5,363 nucleotides of DNA from a bacterium. GTDB taxonomy: Bacteria; Gemmatimonadota; Glassbacteria; GWA2-58-10. Positions 1-5,363 of this stretch are shown in pieces. The notes below the pieces were generated by a model. That model was not told where the DNA came from, did not search any database, and saw only the letters and a program-made list of their open reading frames with translations. Position 1 is the first letter of the stretch. Each line of letters opens with the position of its first letter. The stretch spans positions 1 through 5,363 of the forward strand of contig JAJFUG010000106.1 in the NCBI GenBank assembly GCA_021372515.1, read 5' to 3'. A program made the translations under genes and the position numbers.

Positions 1-945
1 CATCAGAAGCCCCGCCTCGTGACGCCCGCTGTCGCCAGCCGGGTCGACCTCGATCCGGGAGACCGCTGCCTCGCCGCCGAACTCGCGGCAGAAAAGGGCG
101 GCCAGCTCGGCCACCGGGCGGCAGGAGACAGTCTCCGGGGCGAAATTGAACGGCCCGCACAGGGCGGCCAGTTCCCGGCTGTCGCCGCTTTCGGCGGCGG
201 CCAGAAGGCGCGCGCCCAGGATCAGGTAGCCGTAGAGCGGCTCCAGCACGTGCTGCCAGGGACGGACCGCGGCGGGAAGCCTGAGGCGCAGCGGCTTGCC
301 CGCGCTCAGGGCGGCCACGGCATCGGGCACTATCCTGTCCCGCGCCCAGTCGCCCCCGCCGATCACGTTGCCGGCGCGCGCCGTGGCCAGGGCCACTCCC
401 CGCGGGGCGAAGAACGAGCGCCGGTACGAGGCGCAGACAATCTCGGCCGCGGCCTTGGAGGCGCTGTAGGGGTCGCTGCCGCCCAGGGGGTCGGCCTCGC
501 GGTAGGCGAAATCCCACTCGCGGTTCTCGTAGCACTTGTCCGTGGTCACCACCACCACGGACCGGAGATTATCCGCCTTGCGGCGCAGGGCCTCCAGAAG
601 GTTCACCGTGCCGCCGGAGTTGATCTCGAAGGTTTCGCGGCTCAGCTCGTAGCTGTCGCGCACCAGGGGCTGGGCGGCCAGATGGAACACAACTTCGGGC
701 TGAGTGTCGGCCACCGCGCGCTCCAGGGCGGCATAGTCGCGCACATCCGCCCGGATATCTTTCTCCAGCACCTGGGCGCAGGCCGCCTGCTCGAACAGGG
801 CGGGCGAGGTGGGCGGGTCGAGGGCCAGGCCCGTGGTGCGCGCGCCCAGGCCCTCCAGCCAGAGGCTCAGCCAGCTCCCCTTGAACCCGGTATGGCCGGT
901 CAGCAGCACACGGCGGCCCTGATAGGCTTTTTTGAGCGTGTCCAT
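1..945 (-). CDS. rfbG: CDP-glucose 4,6-dehydratase, 3' end cut by window edge
   Basis: This extended short-chain dehydrogenase converts CDP-D-glucose to CDP-4-dehydro-6-deoxy-D-glucose in the cytoplasm, using tightly bound NAD. The frame is open from the ATG at 945 to base 1 (315 codons). The family usually has about 355-365 residues, so roughly 40-50 C-terminal residues lie outside the window. The N-terminal TGHTGFKGSW block (residues 16-25) is the Rossmann nucleotide-binding loop in the form typical of RfbG. TTDK at 134-137 and YSASK at 160-164 supply the SDR catalytic residues (Thr/Asp/Lys, Tyr160, Lys164). VRPWQHVLEP at 227-236 is a near-canonical family signature. The start lies 7 nt after the rfbF stop, so the two genes are almost certainly cotranscribed and act in consecutive steps. 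The ribosome binding site is weak (a GGT/GAG-like stretch), which suggests translational coupling to rfbF. No frameshift or missing catalytic residue is visible. Identity is very secure. Confidence 0.96.
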   Translation of the reverse strand, partial: MDTLKKAYQGRRVLLTGHTGFKGSWLSLWLEGLGARTTGLALDPPTSPALFEQAACAQVLEKDIRADVRDYAALERAVADTQPEVVFHLAAQPLVRDSYELSRETFEINSGGTVNLLEALRRKADNLRSVVVVTTDKCYENREWDFAYREADPLGGSDPYSASKAAAEIVCASYRRSFFAPRGVALATARAGNVIGGGDWARDRIVPDAVAALSAGKPLRLRLPAAVRPWQHVLEPLYGYLILGARLLAAAESGDSRELAALCGPFNFAPETVSCRPVAELAALFCREFGGEAAVSRIEVDPAGDSGRHEAGLLM

Positions 946-952
946 ATCCACT

Positions 953-1723
953 CTACCAAACTTTCCAGGGCGCCTGGCCCGAGTTCCAGAGCGATTCCAG
1001 GTAATTTTTCTCTTTCAGCAGGTCCATCGAGTACCAGAAACCCTCGTGACGGTAGGCGTTGAGCTGCCCCTCCGCGGCCAGACGCTCCAGGGGCTCTTTC
1101 TCCCAGACGGTCGTGTCCCCGTCCTCGATGTAGTCGAACACGCCGGGCGAGAGCACGAAAAACCCGCCGTTGATCCAGTTGCCCGGTTCCTTGACCTTCT
1201 CCCGGAACGACAGCACGTTCTCGTCCCGCATGTCCAGCATGCCGTAGCGGCCCAGCGGCTGCACCGCGGTGAGCGTGGCCAGGGCTTTGCGTTCTTTATG
1301 GAAGCGGATCAGGCCGCGGATGTCGATGTCGCTGACCCCGTCGCCGTAGGTGAAACAGAAATCGTCATTGTCCAGATACGGGCGCACCCGCTTGAGCCGT
1401 CCCCCGGTGGCGGTGTCCAGGCCGGTCTCGACCAGGGTCACGCGCCAGGGCTCACGGCAGCCGGTGTGCACCTCCATGCTCCCGGAGGCCAGGTCGAACG
1501 TCACATCCGACAGGTGCAGCAGGTAGTGGGAGAAGAACTCCTTTATCACGTAGCCCTTGTAGCCCAGGCAGATCACGAAATCGTGTATCCCGTGCGCCGA
1601 GTAGATTTTCATGATGTGCCACAGGATCGGCATCCCGCCGATCTCCACCATCGGCTTGGGACGCAGGCTGGTCTCCTCGCTGATCCGGGTGCCGTAACCG
1701 CCGGCCAGTATCACGGCTTTCAT
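953..1723 (-). CDS. rfbF: Glucose-1-phosphate cytidylyltransferase
   Basis: The enzyme makes CDP-glucose and pyrophosphate from CTP and alpha-D-glucose 1-phosphate, the first committed step to CDP-linked deoxy sugars. The protein has 256 residues, matching the usual family length of about 257. It opens with MKAVILAGGYGTRISEETS and then LRPKPMVEIGG (to residue 30), the nucleotide-binding signature specific to RfbF among sugar nucleotidyltransferases. YGDGVSDID at 126-134 carries the metal-binding aspartates. The ATG at 1723 is chosen because the signature begins exactly there and an AAGAGG Shine-Dalgarno (1729-1734) sits 5 nt upstream. The frame stays open a further 63 codons upstream to 1912, but that extension has no family similarity and overlaps the preceding methyltransferase gene. 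The gene follows the 301-aa methyltransferase by 46 nt and precedes rfbG by 7 nt. rfbF-rfbG is the standard order in O-antigen clusters. Confidence 0.97.
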   Translation of the reverse strand: MKAVILAGGYGTRISEETSLRPKPMVEIGGMPILWHIMKIYSAHGIHDFVICLGYKGYVIKEFFSHYLLHLSDVTFDLASGSMEVHTGCREPWRVTLVETGLDTATGGRLKRVRPYLDNDDFCFTYGDGVSDIDIRGLIRFHKERKALATLTAVQPLGRYGMLDMRDENVLSFREKVKEPGNWINGGFFVLSPGVFDYIEDGDTTVWEKEPLERLAAEGQLNAYRHEGFWYSMDLLKEKNYLESLWNSGQAPWKVW

Positions 1724-1728
1724 GCGAG

Positions 1729-1734
1729 CCTCTT
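1729..1734 (-). promoter_or_regulatory. Ribosome binding site that fixes the rfbF start
   Basis: On the minus strand this reads AAGAGG, 5 nt before the ATG at 1723. It supports the short 256-residue RfbF over the 63-codon longer open frame, whose start at 1912 would fall inside the upstream methyltransferase gene. Confidence 0.65.
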
Positions 1735-1769
1735 GGGTGTGTGTTGCCCGGCTTGTGCGCCTCGACGGC

Positions 1770-2675
1770 CTAATTCGCGCCGCGTGGCTTGCGCCCGACC
1801 GCCTCGATGTTGCCGAAGGGGAACGAGAGCGTGAAATTCTTGAGTCCCAGTGCGCCCAGGGCTCCCAGCCCGGCTCGGCGAATTCCGGGGTTACGGATGC
1901 CGTTCTCCACATAATGCGCCAGCGGGTAGGTGGTAAGGCTTTTCAAGCCCCGCTCGTAGGCAAACCCGGCTGCCTCCAGCATCCGCCTCAGGCTTGCCGG
2001 GTCGAAATAGCTCAGGTGCTGCACCGACCAGGCGATAAAGCCCATGCCCTGCACCCGGGCCAGCAGGCTGCCGATATTGTGGGTCGCCACCAGCGCGCAG
2101 CCGCCGGGACGCAAATGGTAGAGGATATCCTCCAGCATGCGCCGCGGGTCGGAGACATGATCGATCACATGGACAAAGAACACCAGGTCGAAATGAGCTT
2201 CCGGGAACAGGGAGCGGCTGTAGTCGGCGCAACGCACCCCGGTCAGGCCCAGGACATGCCGGGCGTGCTCCACCGCCCCGGCGCTGGGGTCCACCCCGTG
2301 GGCCTCGAAACCGTGCAGCGCGGCGGCCTCCACCAGGTGCCCGCAGCCGCAGCCCACATCCAGCACCCGTCCGCTCCGGATACCCGAGACCCGCACCAGG
2401 CGCTCCACGTAGCGGGCCATGTTGCGACGGATCGAGGGCACCAGGGAATCCTTGACCGCCTCGTCGATCCGGCTGTTGCGGTACAGCTCGATGATCCGCT
2501 CCGGCTCGAACACCGGGTCGGAATAGACCATCCCGCAACCGTTGCAGCGTACGATCCGGTAGTGGTTGGCGCTCTCGGTCAGGTAGTCGAAATCGGCCTG
2601 GGCGTTCTCCAGGCGTTCCGGGTACAGCTCGCTCTTGTCGGCCGACCCGCAGAGCGGGCAATCCATGCGCCGCAT
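1770..2675 (-). CDS. Zinc-ribbon class I SAM-dependent methyltransferase (301 aa)
   Basis: This is a cytoplasmic S-adenosylmethionine methyltransferase, probably acting on a sugar or sugar nucleotide. An N-terminal zinc ribbon is formed by CPLCG (Cys6, Cys9) and CNGCG (Cys44, Cys47). The Rossmann methyltransferase domain follows, with motif I VLDVGCGCG at 104-112 and the acidic strand-2 motif GVDPS at 127-131. FFVHVIDHVSDP (166-176) matches the usual post-II motif, and VQHLSYFDPASL (218-229) leads to EAAGF (234-238). It lacks the C-terminal Rossmann-like domain of sugar C-methyltransferases, so it is an O-methyltransferase or some other short member. Translation probably begins at the ATG at 2675, 7 nt after the previous stop. 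GGAAG about 10 nt upstream lies in the end of that upstream gene. An ATG at 2666 is the alternative and keeps both zinc pairs. The context, between another methyltransferase and rfbF, points to polysaccharide sugar modification. The substrate cannot be read from the sequence. Confidence 0.9.
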   Translation of the reverse strand: MRRMDCPLCGSADKSELYPERLENAQADFDYLTESANHYRIVRCNGCGMVYSDPVFEPERIIELYRNSRIDEAVKDSLVPSIRRNMARYVERLVRVSGIRSGRVLDVGCGCGHLVEAAALHGFEAHGVDPSAGAVEHARHVLGLTGVRCADYSRSLFPEAHFDLVFFVHVIDHVSDPRRMLEDILYHLRPGGCALVATHNIGSLLARVQGMGFIAWSVQHLSYFDPASLRRMLEAAGFAYERGLKSLTTYPLAHYVENGIRNPGIRRAGLGALGALGLKNFTLSFPFGNIEAVGRKPRGAN

Positions 2676-2682
2676 CGGTGCG

Positions 2683-3864
2683 TCACTTCCCGCCTATGAT
2701 GTGCTCTATCTCCGCCCGGCTCAGAATACGCGGCTCCGGGGTGAGGATGATTATGTCGCCGCGGTAGCCGCGCTGGTTGTACAGCTCACGGATGATCTCG
2801 CGGTAGAACATGGCCGCGGTCACGATCAGGGCATCCACCGGCTCGCGCTCCAGCATGTCCGGCGGGACGATCTTGAGCAGGCTGCCCGGCAGATACTTGC
2901 CCTGCTTGAACGCGTCCTTGTCGATCACGTACTTGATTTTCTGCGGGTTCATCCCGGTGAACGAGAACACGGTCACGCCCTTGGCTCCGGCGCCCCAGGC
3001 GCCCACACTCTTGCCCGCCGCGGCGAGCGAGGCCATCAGGGACTCGAACTTGCCGCCGAAAGCCTGGTACTCGCGGCTGAACCGGTCCTCCAGGCCGTTG
3101 CGGCTGCCCTGGTAGCAGACAAACACACCCACGTACTCGTCATCCGCGCCGTGGTAGACCTCGATCACATGGAAATTGTTGCGCTCCATGATCTTGGTCA
3201 GGGTGTTGGCCGTGAAGTAGCTCACCCGGTCGGGCAGGACATCGAAATAGCGCATGTCGAACAGGGTCTTGGTCCAGGAGGGCACATCCACCAGGCCAAT
3301 CGCCCCGAAATTGAGCAGCTTGCCCATGCCGCGCAGGAAGCTGTTGGGGTTTTTCACCAGGTCCATGGCCTGCTTGCTCACAAAGGCGTCGTACTTTTTG
3401 GTCAGGTGCTTGTCCGTGTCATCGCCCAGGTAGAGATTATAGCACTTTACCCCGCGCTTTTCGGCCTCGGCGCGGGCGGTGGCCGAGGGCTCGATCGCCT
3501 CGACGCGCGCCCCCAGCTCGTTCAGCTTGGCCGCGAAATAACCGTCCCCGCAGCCGGCCTCGATCACGTTCTTGCCGCGCAGGTTGTACTTTTCGAAGAA
3601 CTTGACCGCCAGGTCGTCCTCGTAGACCGTGTACAGCTCGGTGCCGGTGCGGGTCATCAGGTAGTCGTCGAAATACTGGTCGTGGCTGAGCGTGCCGGTG
3701 TCGATCTGCACCATGTCGCAGGCGCGGCACTTGTAGAGCGGGATATCGATACGCTCGCCGCCGCGGGCCTGGGGGTCGGCCAGCAGTTTCTGGGCGTAGC
3801 GGGGGCCGTTCTTGAGGAAGAAAATCCGCTCGAAATCACTCGAACCGCACAGAATGCATTCCAT
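2683..3864 (-). CDS. NDP-sugar C-methyltransferase-like protein (393 aa)
   Basis: The three-part layout is that of TylC3/TcaB9-type sugar C-methyltransferases. An N-terminal zinc domain has CILCG (Cys3, Cys6) and CRAC (Cys46, Cys49). A central SAM domain has VIEAGCGDG at 100-108 and AIEPS at 123-127. A C-terminal Rossmann-like domain has GAWGAGAKG at 288-296 and the block KQGKYLPGS at 320-328. About 390-410 residues is normal for the family. Known members methylate a carbon next to the keto group of an NDP-4-keto-6-deoxysugar, and RfbG, encoded downstream, makes such a compound. One oddity stands out: where characterised members have a Tyr-His-Glu-His type motif before the SYF strand, this protein reads LPDRVSYF (210-217), with Asp212-Arg213 in place of Glu-His. 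The reaction may therefore differ. The ATG at 3864 is supported by GAAAGGG 9 nt upstream. Fold and family are confident; the exact reaction is not. Confidence 0.9.
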   Translation of the reverse strand: MECILCGSSDFERIFFLKNGPRYAQKLLADPQARGGERIDIPLYKCRACDMVQIDTGTLSHDQYFDDYLMTRTGTELYTVYEDDLAVKFFEKYNLRGKNVIEAGCGDGYFAAKLNELGARVEAIEPSATARAEAEKRGVKCYNLYLGDDTDKHLTKKYDAFVSKQAMDLVKNPNSFLRGMGKLLNFGAIGLVDVPSWTKTLFDMRYFDVLPDRVSYFTANTLTKIMERNNFHVIEVYHGADDEYVGVFVCYQGSRNGLEDRFSREYQAFGGKFESLMASLAAAGKSVGAWGAGAKGVTVFSFTGMNPQKIKYVIDKDAFKQGKYLPGSLLKIVPPDMLEREPVDALIVTAAMFYREIIRELYNQRGYRGDIIILTPEPRILSRAEIEHIIGGK

Positions 3865-3900
3865 TTGAGGTGTCCCTTTCTAAGCGTACAACGCATAAAT

Positions 3901-3937
3901 GGTCCGGCCGGGTCTGTGTACCCTGGGCCGCCGGACC
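3901..3937. other. GC-rich hairpin between glycosyltransferase and methyltransferase genes
   Basis: GGTCCGG at 3901-3907 is perfectly complementary to CCGGACC at 3931-3937. Inside, GGGT (3910-3913) can pair with ACCC (3920-3923) around a 6-nt loop. It starts 4 nt after the glycosyltransferase stop codon and ends about 20 nt before the next gene's Shine-Dalgarno. In the transcribed direction it is followed by AUUUAU rather than a run of U, so it is not a convincing intrinsic terminator. It could slow or attenuate read-through, or protect the upstream message from 3' decay. The pairing is seen directly; the role is inference. Confidence 0.55.
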
Positions 3938-3940
3938 CTT

Positions 3941-4909
3941 CTATTTGATTTCGTGCCCCTTGTCCGCTGTCGGCCCGAACCCCAGGGTCTCGCGGACAAT
4001 GAAGATCGGGCGGCCCTTGACCTCGGCGAACACGCGGGCCAGGTATTCGCCCATGATCCCCAGGGCGATGAACATACAGCCGAACATCAGCAGCATGGTC
4101 AGGATGATGGTCGGGAAGCCGGGGACATCGTTGCCCTGCGCCAGAACCACCGCCAGGATCACGATCAGCAGGAGAAAGCACAGCGCACTCAGCACGAGGC
4201 CGAAAAAGGTGATCACCCTGAGCGGCAGGAAACTGAACGAGAACAGGGCGTCCAACGCCTCGGTGAAAATGTCCCAGAACGGGGCCTTGGTCTCACCGGC
4301 GAAACGCTCGGCCCGCTCGAACTGGACCCCCACCTGGCTGAATCCGGTCCAGGCGCAGAGGCCGCGGGTGAAACGGTTGGTTTCAGGCATGGCGTTGAGC
4401 TGGCTGTAGACACAGCGGTCCATCAGGCGGAACGCGGTCACATCCGGGGGGATCATGCCGCCGGTGAGCTTTTCGAGCAGGAAATAGAACACCTTGTTGA
4501 GCAGCTTGCGCAGGGGTGAGACGCCGCGGCGGCTCTTGATGATCCCGTAGACTACCTGGTGGCCCTCCTCCCATTTCTGCAGGAAAAGGTCGATCACCTC
4601 GGGCGGGTCCTGAAGGTCGGCATCCATCAGGATCGCGCAGTCACCGGAGGCGTGGCGCAGACCCGCCGCCACTCCGCCGTCCGCCATGAAATTCCGGGAC
4701 AGCCGGACGATCCTGAAACGCGGGTCGATCTGGTTCAGACGGGTAAGCTCGGCCCAGGAGTTGTCAGCCGAGCCGTTCTCCACGATCACAGCCTCGAAAT
4801 CGTAGGCCGCGTTGCGCTCCATCATCGCGCGCAGGGCGCGCCCCAGCTCGGGGATCACGGCCTCCTCGTTGTAGGCCGGAATGACAATCGAGACCAGTTT
4901 TTTCCCCAC
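3941..4909 (-). CDS. Polyprenyl-phosphate glycosyltransferase, family 2 (DPM1/GtrB/ArnC type)
   Basis: This is an inner-membrane GT2 enzyme that probably transfers a sugar from its nucleotide to undecaprenyl phosphate for export and glycan decoration. Numbering here counts from the alternative TTG at 4915. VSIVIPAYNEE (8-18) begins the GT-A fold. RNF (74-76) and DADLQDPPE (98-106) carry the nucleotide and metal-binding aspartates. NRFTRGLCAW (180-189) and AGETK (206-210) are conserved downstream blocks. Two hydrophobic helices follow, at about 234-259 and 267-288, then GEYLARVFAEVKGRP (289-303), typical of the C-terminus. About 320 residues is the family norm. VENGSADNS (45-53) replaces the commoner VDDGS. 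I prefer the GTG at 4909, giving 322 residues, because AAAGG then lies 7 nt upstream; from the TTG it would be 1 nt away. The donor sugar cannot be inferred. The gene sits 145 nt after the aminotransferase and 76 nt before the C-methyltransferase-like gene. Confidence 0.93.
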   Translation of the reverse strand: MGKKLVSIVIPAYNEEAVIPELGRALRAMMERNAAYDFEAVIVENGSADNSWAELTRLNQIDPRFRIVRLSRNFMADGGVAAGLRHASGDCAILMDADLQDPPEVIDLFLQKWEEGHQVVYGIIKSRRGVSPLRKLLNKVFYFLLEKLTGGMIPPDVTAFRLMDRCVYSQLNAMPETNRFTRGLCAWTGFSQVGVQFERAERFAGETKAPFWDIFTEALDALFSFSFLPLRVITFFGLVLSALCFLLLIVILAVVLAQGNDVPGFPTIILTMLLMFGCMFIALGIMGEYLARVFAEVKGRPIFIVRETLGFGPTADKGHEIK

Positions 4910-4916
4910 CGGCAAA

Positions 4917-4921
4917 CCTTT
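4917..4921 (-). promoter_or_regulatory. Ribosome binding site that decides the glycosyltransferase start
   Basis: On the minus strand this reads AAAGG and lies 7 nt before the GTG at 4909 but only 1 nt before the in-frame TTG at 4915. The spacing favours GTG. A GGGA just upstream (4921-4924) would sit 5 nt from the TTG, so the longer form is not excluded. Confidence 0.5.
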
Positions 4922-4941
4922 CCCGGAGTGAGCCAGATGCG

Positions 4942-4959
4942 GCGGCGTCTTGACGCCGC
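4942..4959. repeat. Perfect GC-rich palindromic hairpin
   Basis: GCGGCGTC at 4942-4949 is followed after two bases by its exact reverse complement GACGCCGC at 4952-4959. This folds as a 7-bp stem with a 4-nt loop. It lies in the leader of the glycosyltransferase gene, about 20 nt upstream of its Shine-Dalgarno. There is no U-tract after it in the transcribed direction, so it does not look like a terminator. A second ACGCCGC copy at 4968-4974 could compete for the same partner. Compact GC palindromes like this are typical of dispersed intergenic (REP-like) repeats, but whether this one recurs in the genome cannot be seen from one window. Confidence 0.6.
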
Positions 4960-4970
4960 TGTCACAAACG

Positions 4971-5010
4971 CCGCAGGCCGGTTGTTTCCGTGTGTCTACA
5001 CAGCCTGCGG
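4971..5010. repeat. 40-nt inverted repeat that can fold as a three-way junction
   Basis: CCGCAGGC at 4971-4978 pairs perfectly with GCCTGCGG at 5003-5010. The interior divides exactly into two small hairpins with no unpaired bases between the arms: CGG/CCG (4979-4981 with 4988-4990, 6-nt loop) and TGTG/CACA (4991-4994 with 4999-5002, 4-nt loop). It lies between the aminotransferase stop codon and the glycosyltransferase start, next to the hairpin at 4942-4959. It may be part of a REP-like or small transposable repeat, or a structured mRNA leader. The base complementarity is directly visible; any function is unproven, and the 3-bp arm is weak. Confidence 0.5.
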
Positions 5011-5054
5011 TCCGCTACAAAGGCAATTATCGTGCCCCGACCGTGTCCTGCCGC

Positions 5055-5363
5055 TCAGCGTCCGGCCCACCGGCGCACCGCGGCGCAGACCTGGCGCACC
5101 TCGTCCTCGGTGATATCGGCGCAGAGCGGCAGCGAAAGCACCTGCTCTGCCGCTCGCTCGGCCACCGGGAAATCGCCGGGGCCGTAGCCCAGCGGGGCGA
5201 AAGCTTTTTGAAGGTGGATCGGCAGCGGGTAGTGGATCACCGTGTCGATCCCGCGTTCTTTCAGGTATGCGGCCAGGTTGTCGCGGCGCTCGCTGCGCAC
5301 CGCGTACACGTACCAGACATGACGCGCCCCGGCGGGCTCCACCGGCAGCTCGAGGCCCGAGCC
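5055..5363 (-). CDS. DegT/DnrJ/EryC1/StrS sugar aminotransferase, C-terminal part only
   Basis: Only the last 102 codons and the TGA (5055-5057) are present; the frame runs open through the right edge. Full-length members have about 365-390 residues. The visible part is the small C-terminal domain of a fold-type I PLP enzyme of the sugar aminotransferase family. It contains HVWYVYAVR, then RRDNL, GIDTVIHYPLPIHLQKAF, and the closing block FPVAERAAEQVLSLPLC. Family members transfer an amino group from glutamate to a keto sugar nucleotide, at C-3 or C-4, in the cytoplasm. The lysine that binds PLP lies outside the window. The HYPLPIHLQ stretch resembles ordinary aminotransferases (FdtB, WbpE, WecE types) rather than the RfbH/DdhC dehydratases of 3,6-dideoxyhexose pathways, though the fragment is too short to settle this. 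It is the first gene of the visible run, separated from the glycosyltransferase by 145 nt of structured non-coding DNA. Confidence 0.9.
   Translation of the reverse strand, partial: GSGLELPVEPAGARHVWYVYAVRSERRDNLAAYLKERGIDTVIHYPLPIHLQKAFAPLGYGPGDFPVAERAAEQVLSLPLCADITEDEVRQVCAAVRRWAGR

Noticed and set aside
1724-1912. A 63-codon N-terminal extension of RfbF.
   Set aside because: It overlaps the end of the upstream methyltransferase, has Arg/Ser-rich non-homologous sequence, and the RfbF signature and Shine-Dalgarno both point to the ATG at 1723.
3437-3730. Minus-strand open frames inside the methyltransferase and glycosyltransferase genes (also 1891-2661, 3657-4181, 4213-4413, 4383-4574).
   Set aside because: They are Arg/Pro/Gly-rich alternative frames nested in genes with convincing protein motifs, without domains of their own.
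2635-3948. 437-codon plus-strand open frame opposite the 393-aa methyltransferase, and other long plus-strand frames (19-1062, 932-1834, 1722-2699, 3899-4519, 4559-5113).
   Set aside because: Their translations are rich in His, Gln, Val, Gly and Ala with no recognisable domains, and each lies antisense to a gene with clear family motifs. They result from G/C third-position bias.
4942-4959. Intrinsic terminator after the aminotransferase gene.
   Set aside because: The stem is strong, but it is followed by GC-rich sequence rather than a U-tract in the transcribed direction, and it lies about 95 nt past the stop codon.
5026-5031. GATAAT on the minus strand, a possible -10 box for an internal promoter ahead of the glycosyltransferase.
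   Set aside because: No acceptable -35 hexamer lies 16-18 nt upstream, and one AT-rich hexamer is weak evidence. Transcription start mapping would be needed.
4916-5054. JUMPstart/ops-type RfaH recruitment element expected in some O-antigen operons.
   Set aside because: No GGCGGTAGC-like ops core was seen on either strand of this gap; the operon's own leader is probably outside the window.

Overview
All genes in this window lie on the minus strand. It is a fragment of a surface-polysaccharide (O-antigen, capsule or exopolysaccharide) gene cluster from a high-GC bacterium, roughly 60-65% GC by eye. The strong G/C third-position bias opens long spurious reading frames on the plus strand. The genes fit a Gram-negative envelope pathway, but no marker in the window fixes the phylum.

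In transcription order, from high to low coordinates, there are six genes. (1) The C-terminal ~102 residues of a DegT/DnrJ/EryC1/StrS-type PLP sugar aminotransferase, cut by the window's right edge. (2) After a 145-nt structured intergenic stretch, a family 2 glycosyltransferase of the DPM1/GtrB/ArnC type with two C-terminal membrane helices. (3) After a 76-nt gap holding a hairpin, a 393-aa zinc-ribbon SAM methyltransferase with the three-part architecture of NDP-sugar C-methyltransferases. (4) After 7 nt, a second, shorter zinc-ribbon class I methyltransferase of 301 aa. (5) After 46 nt, rfbF, glucose-1-phosphate cytidylyltransferase. (6) After 7 nt, rfbG, CDP-glucose 4,6-dehydratase, cut by the left edge after 315 residues.

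The pathway logic is as follows. RfbF makes CDP-glucose and RfbG converts it to CDP-4-dehydro-6-deoxy-D-glucose, the branch point for 3,6-dideoxyhexoses and branched-chain CDP-sugars. The two methyltransferases next door suggest that the keto-sugar, or the finished glycan, is methylated. The glycosyltransferase probably loads a sugar onto a polyprenyl phosphate. The aminotransferase probably makes an amino-deoxy sugar, perhaps for a different residue of the same polymer.

The points most worth a second look are these. Both methyltransferases depart from the Glu-His motif associated with catalysis in sugar C-methyltransferases. They are coupled to a CDP-glucose module. The aminotransferase-glycosyltransferase gap carries a compact inverted-repeat array that can fold as a three-way junction next to a perfect GC hairpin. 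I found no CRISPR array, tRNA, rRNA, insertion sequence or clearly new multi-gene system.
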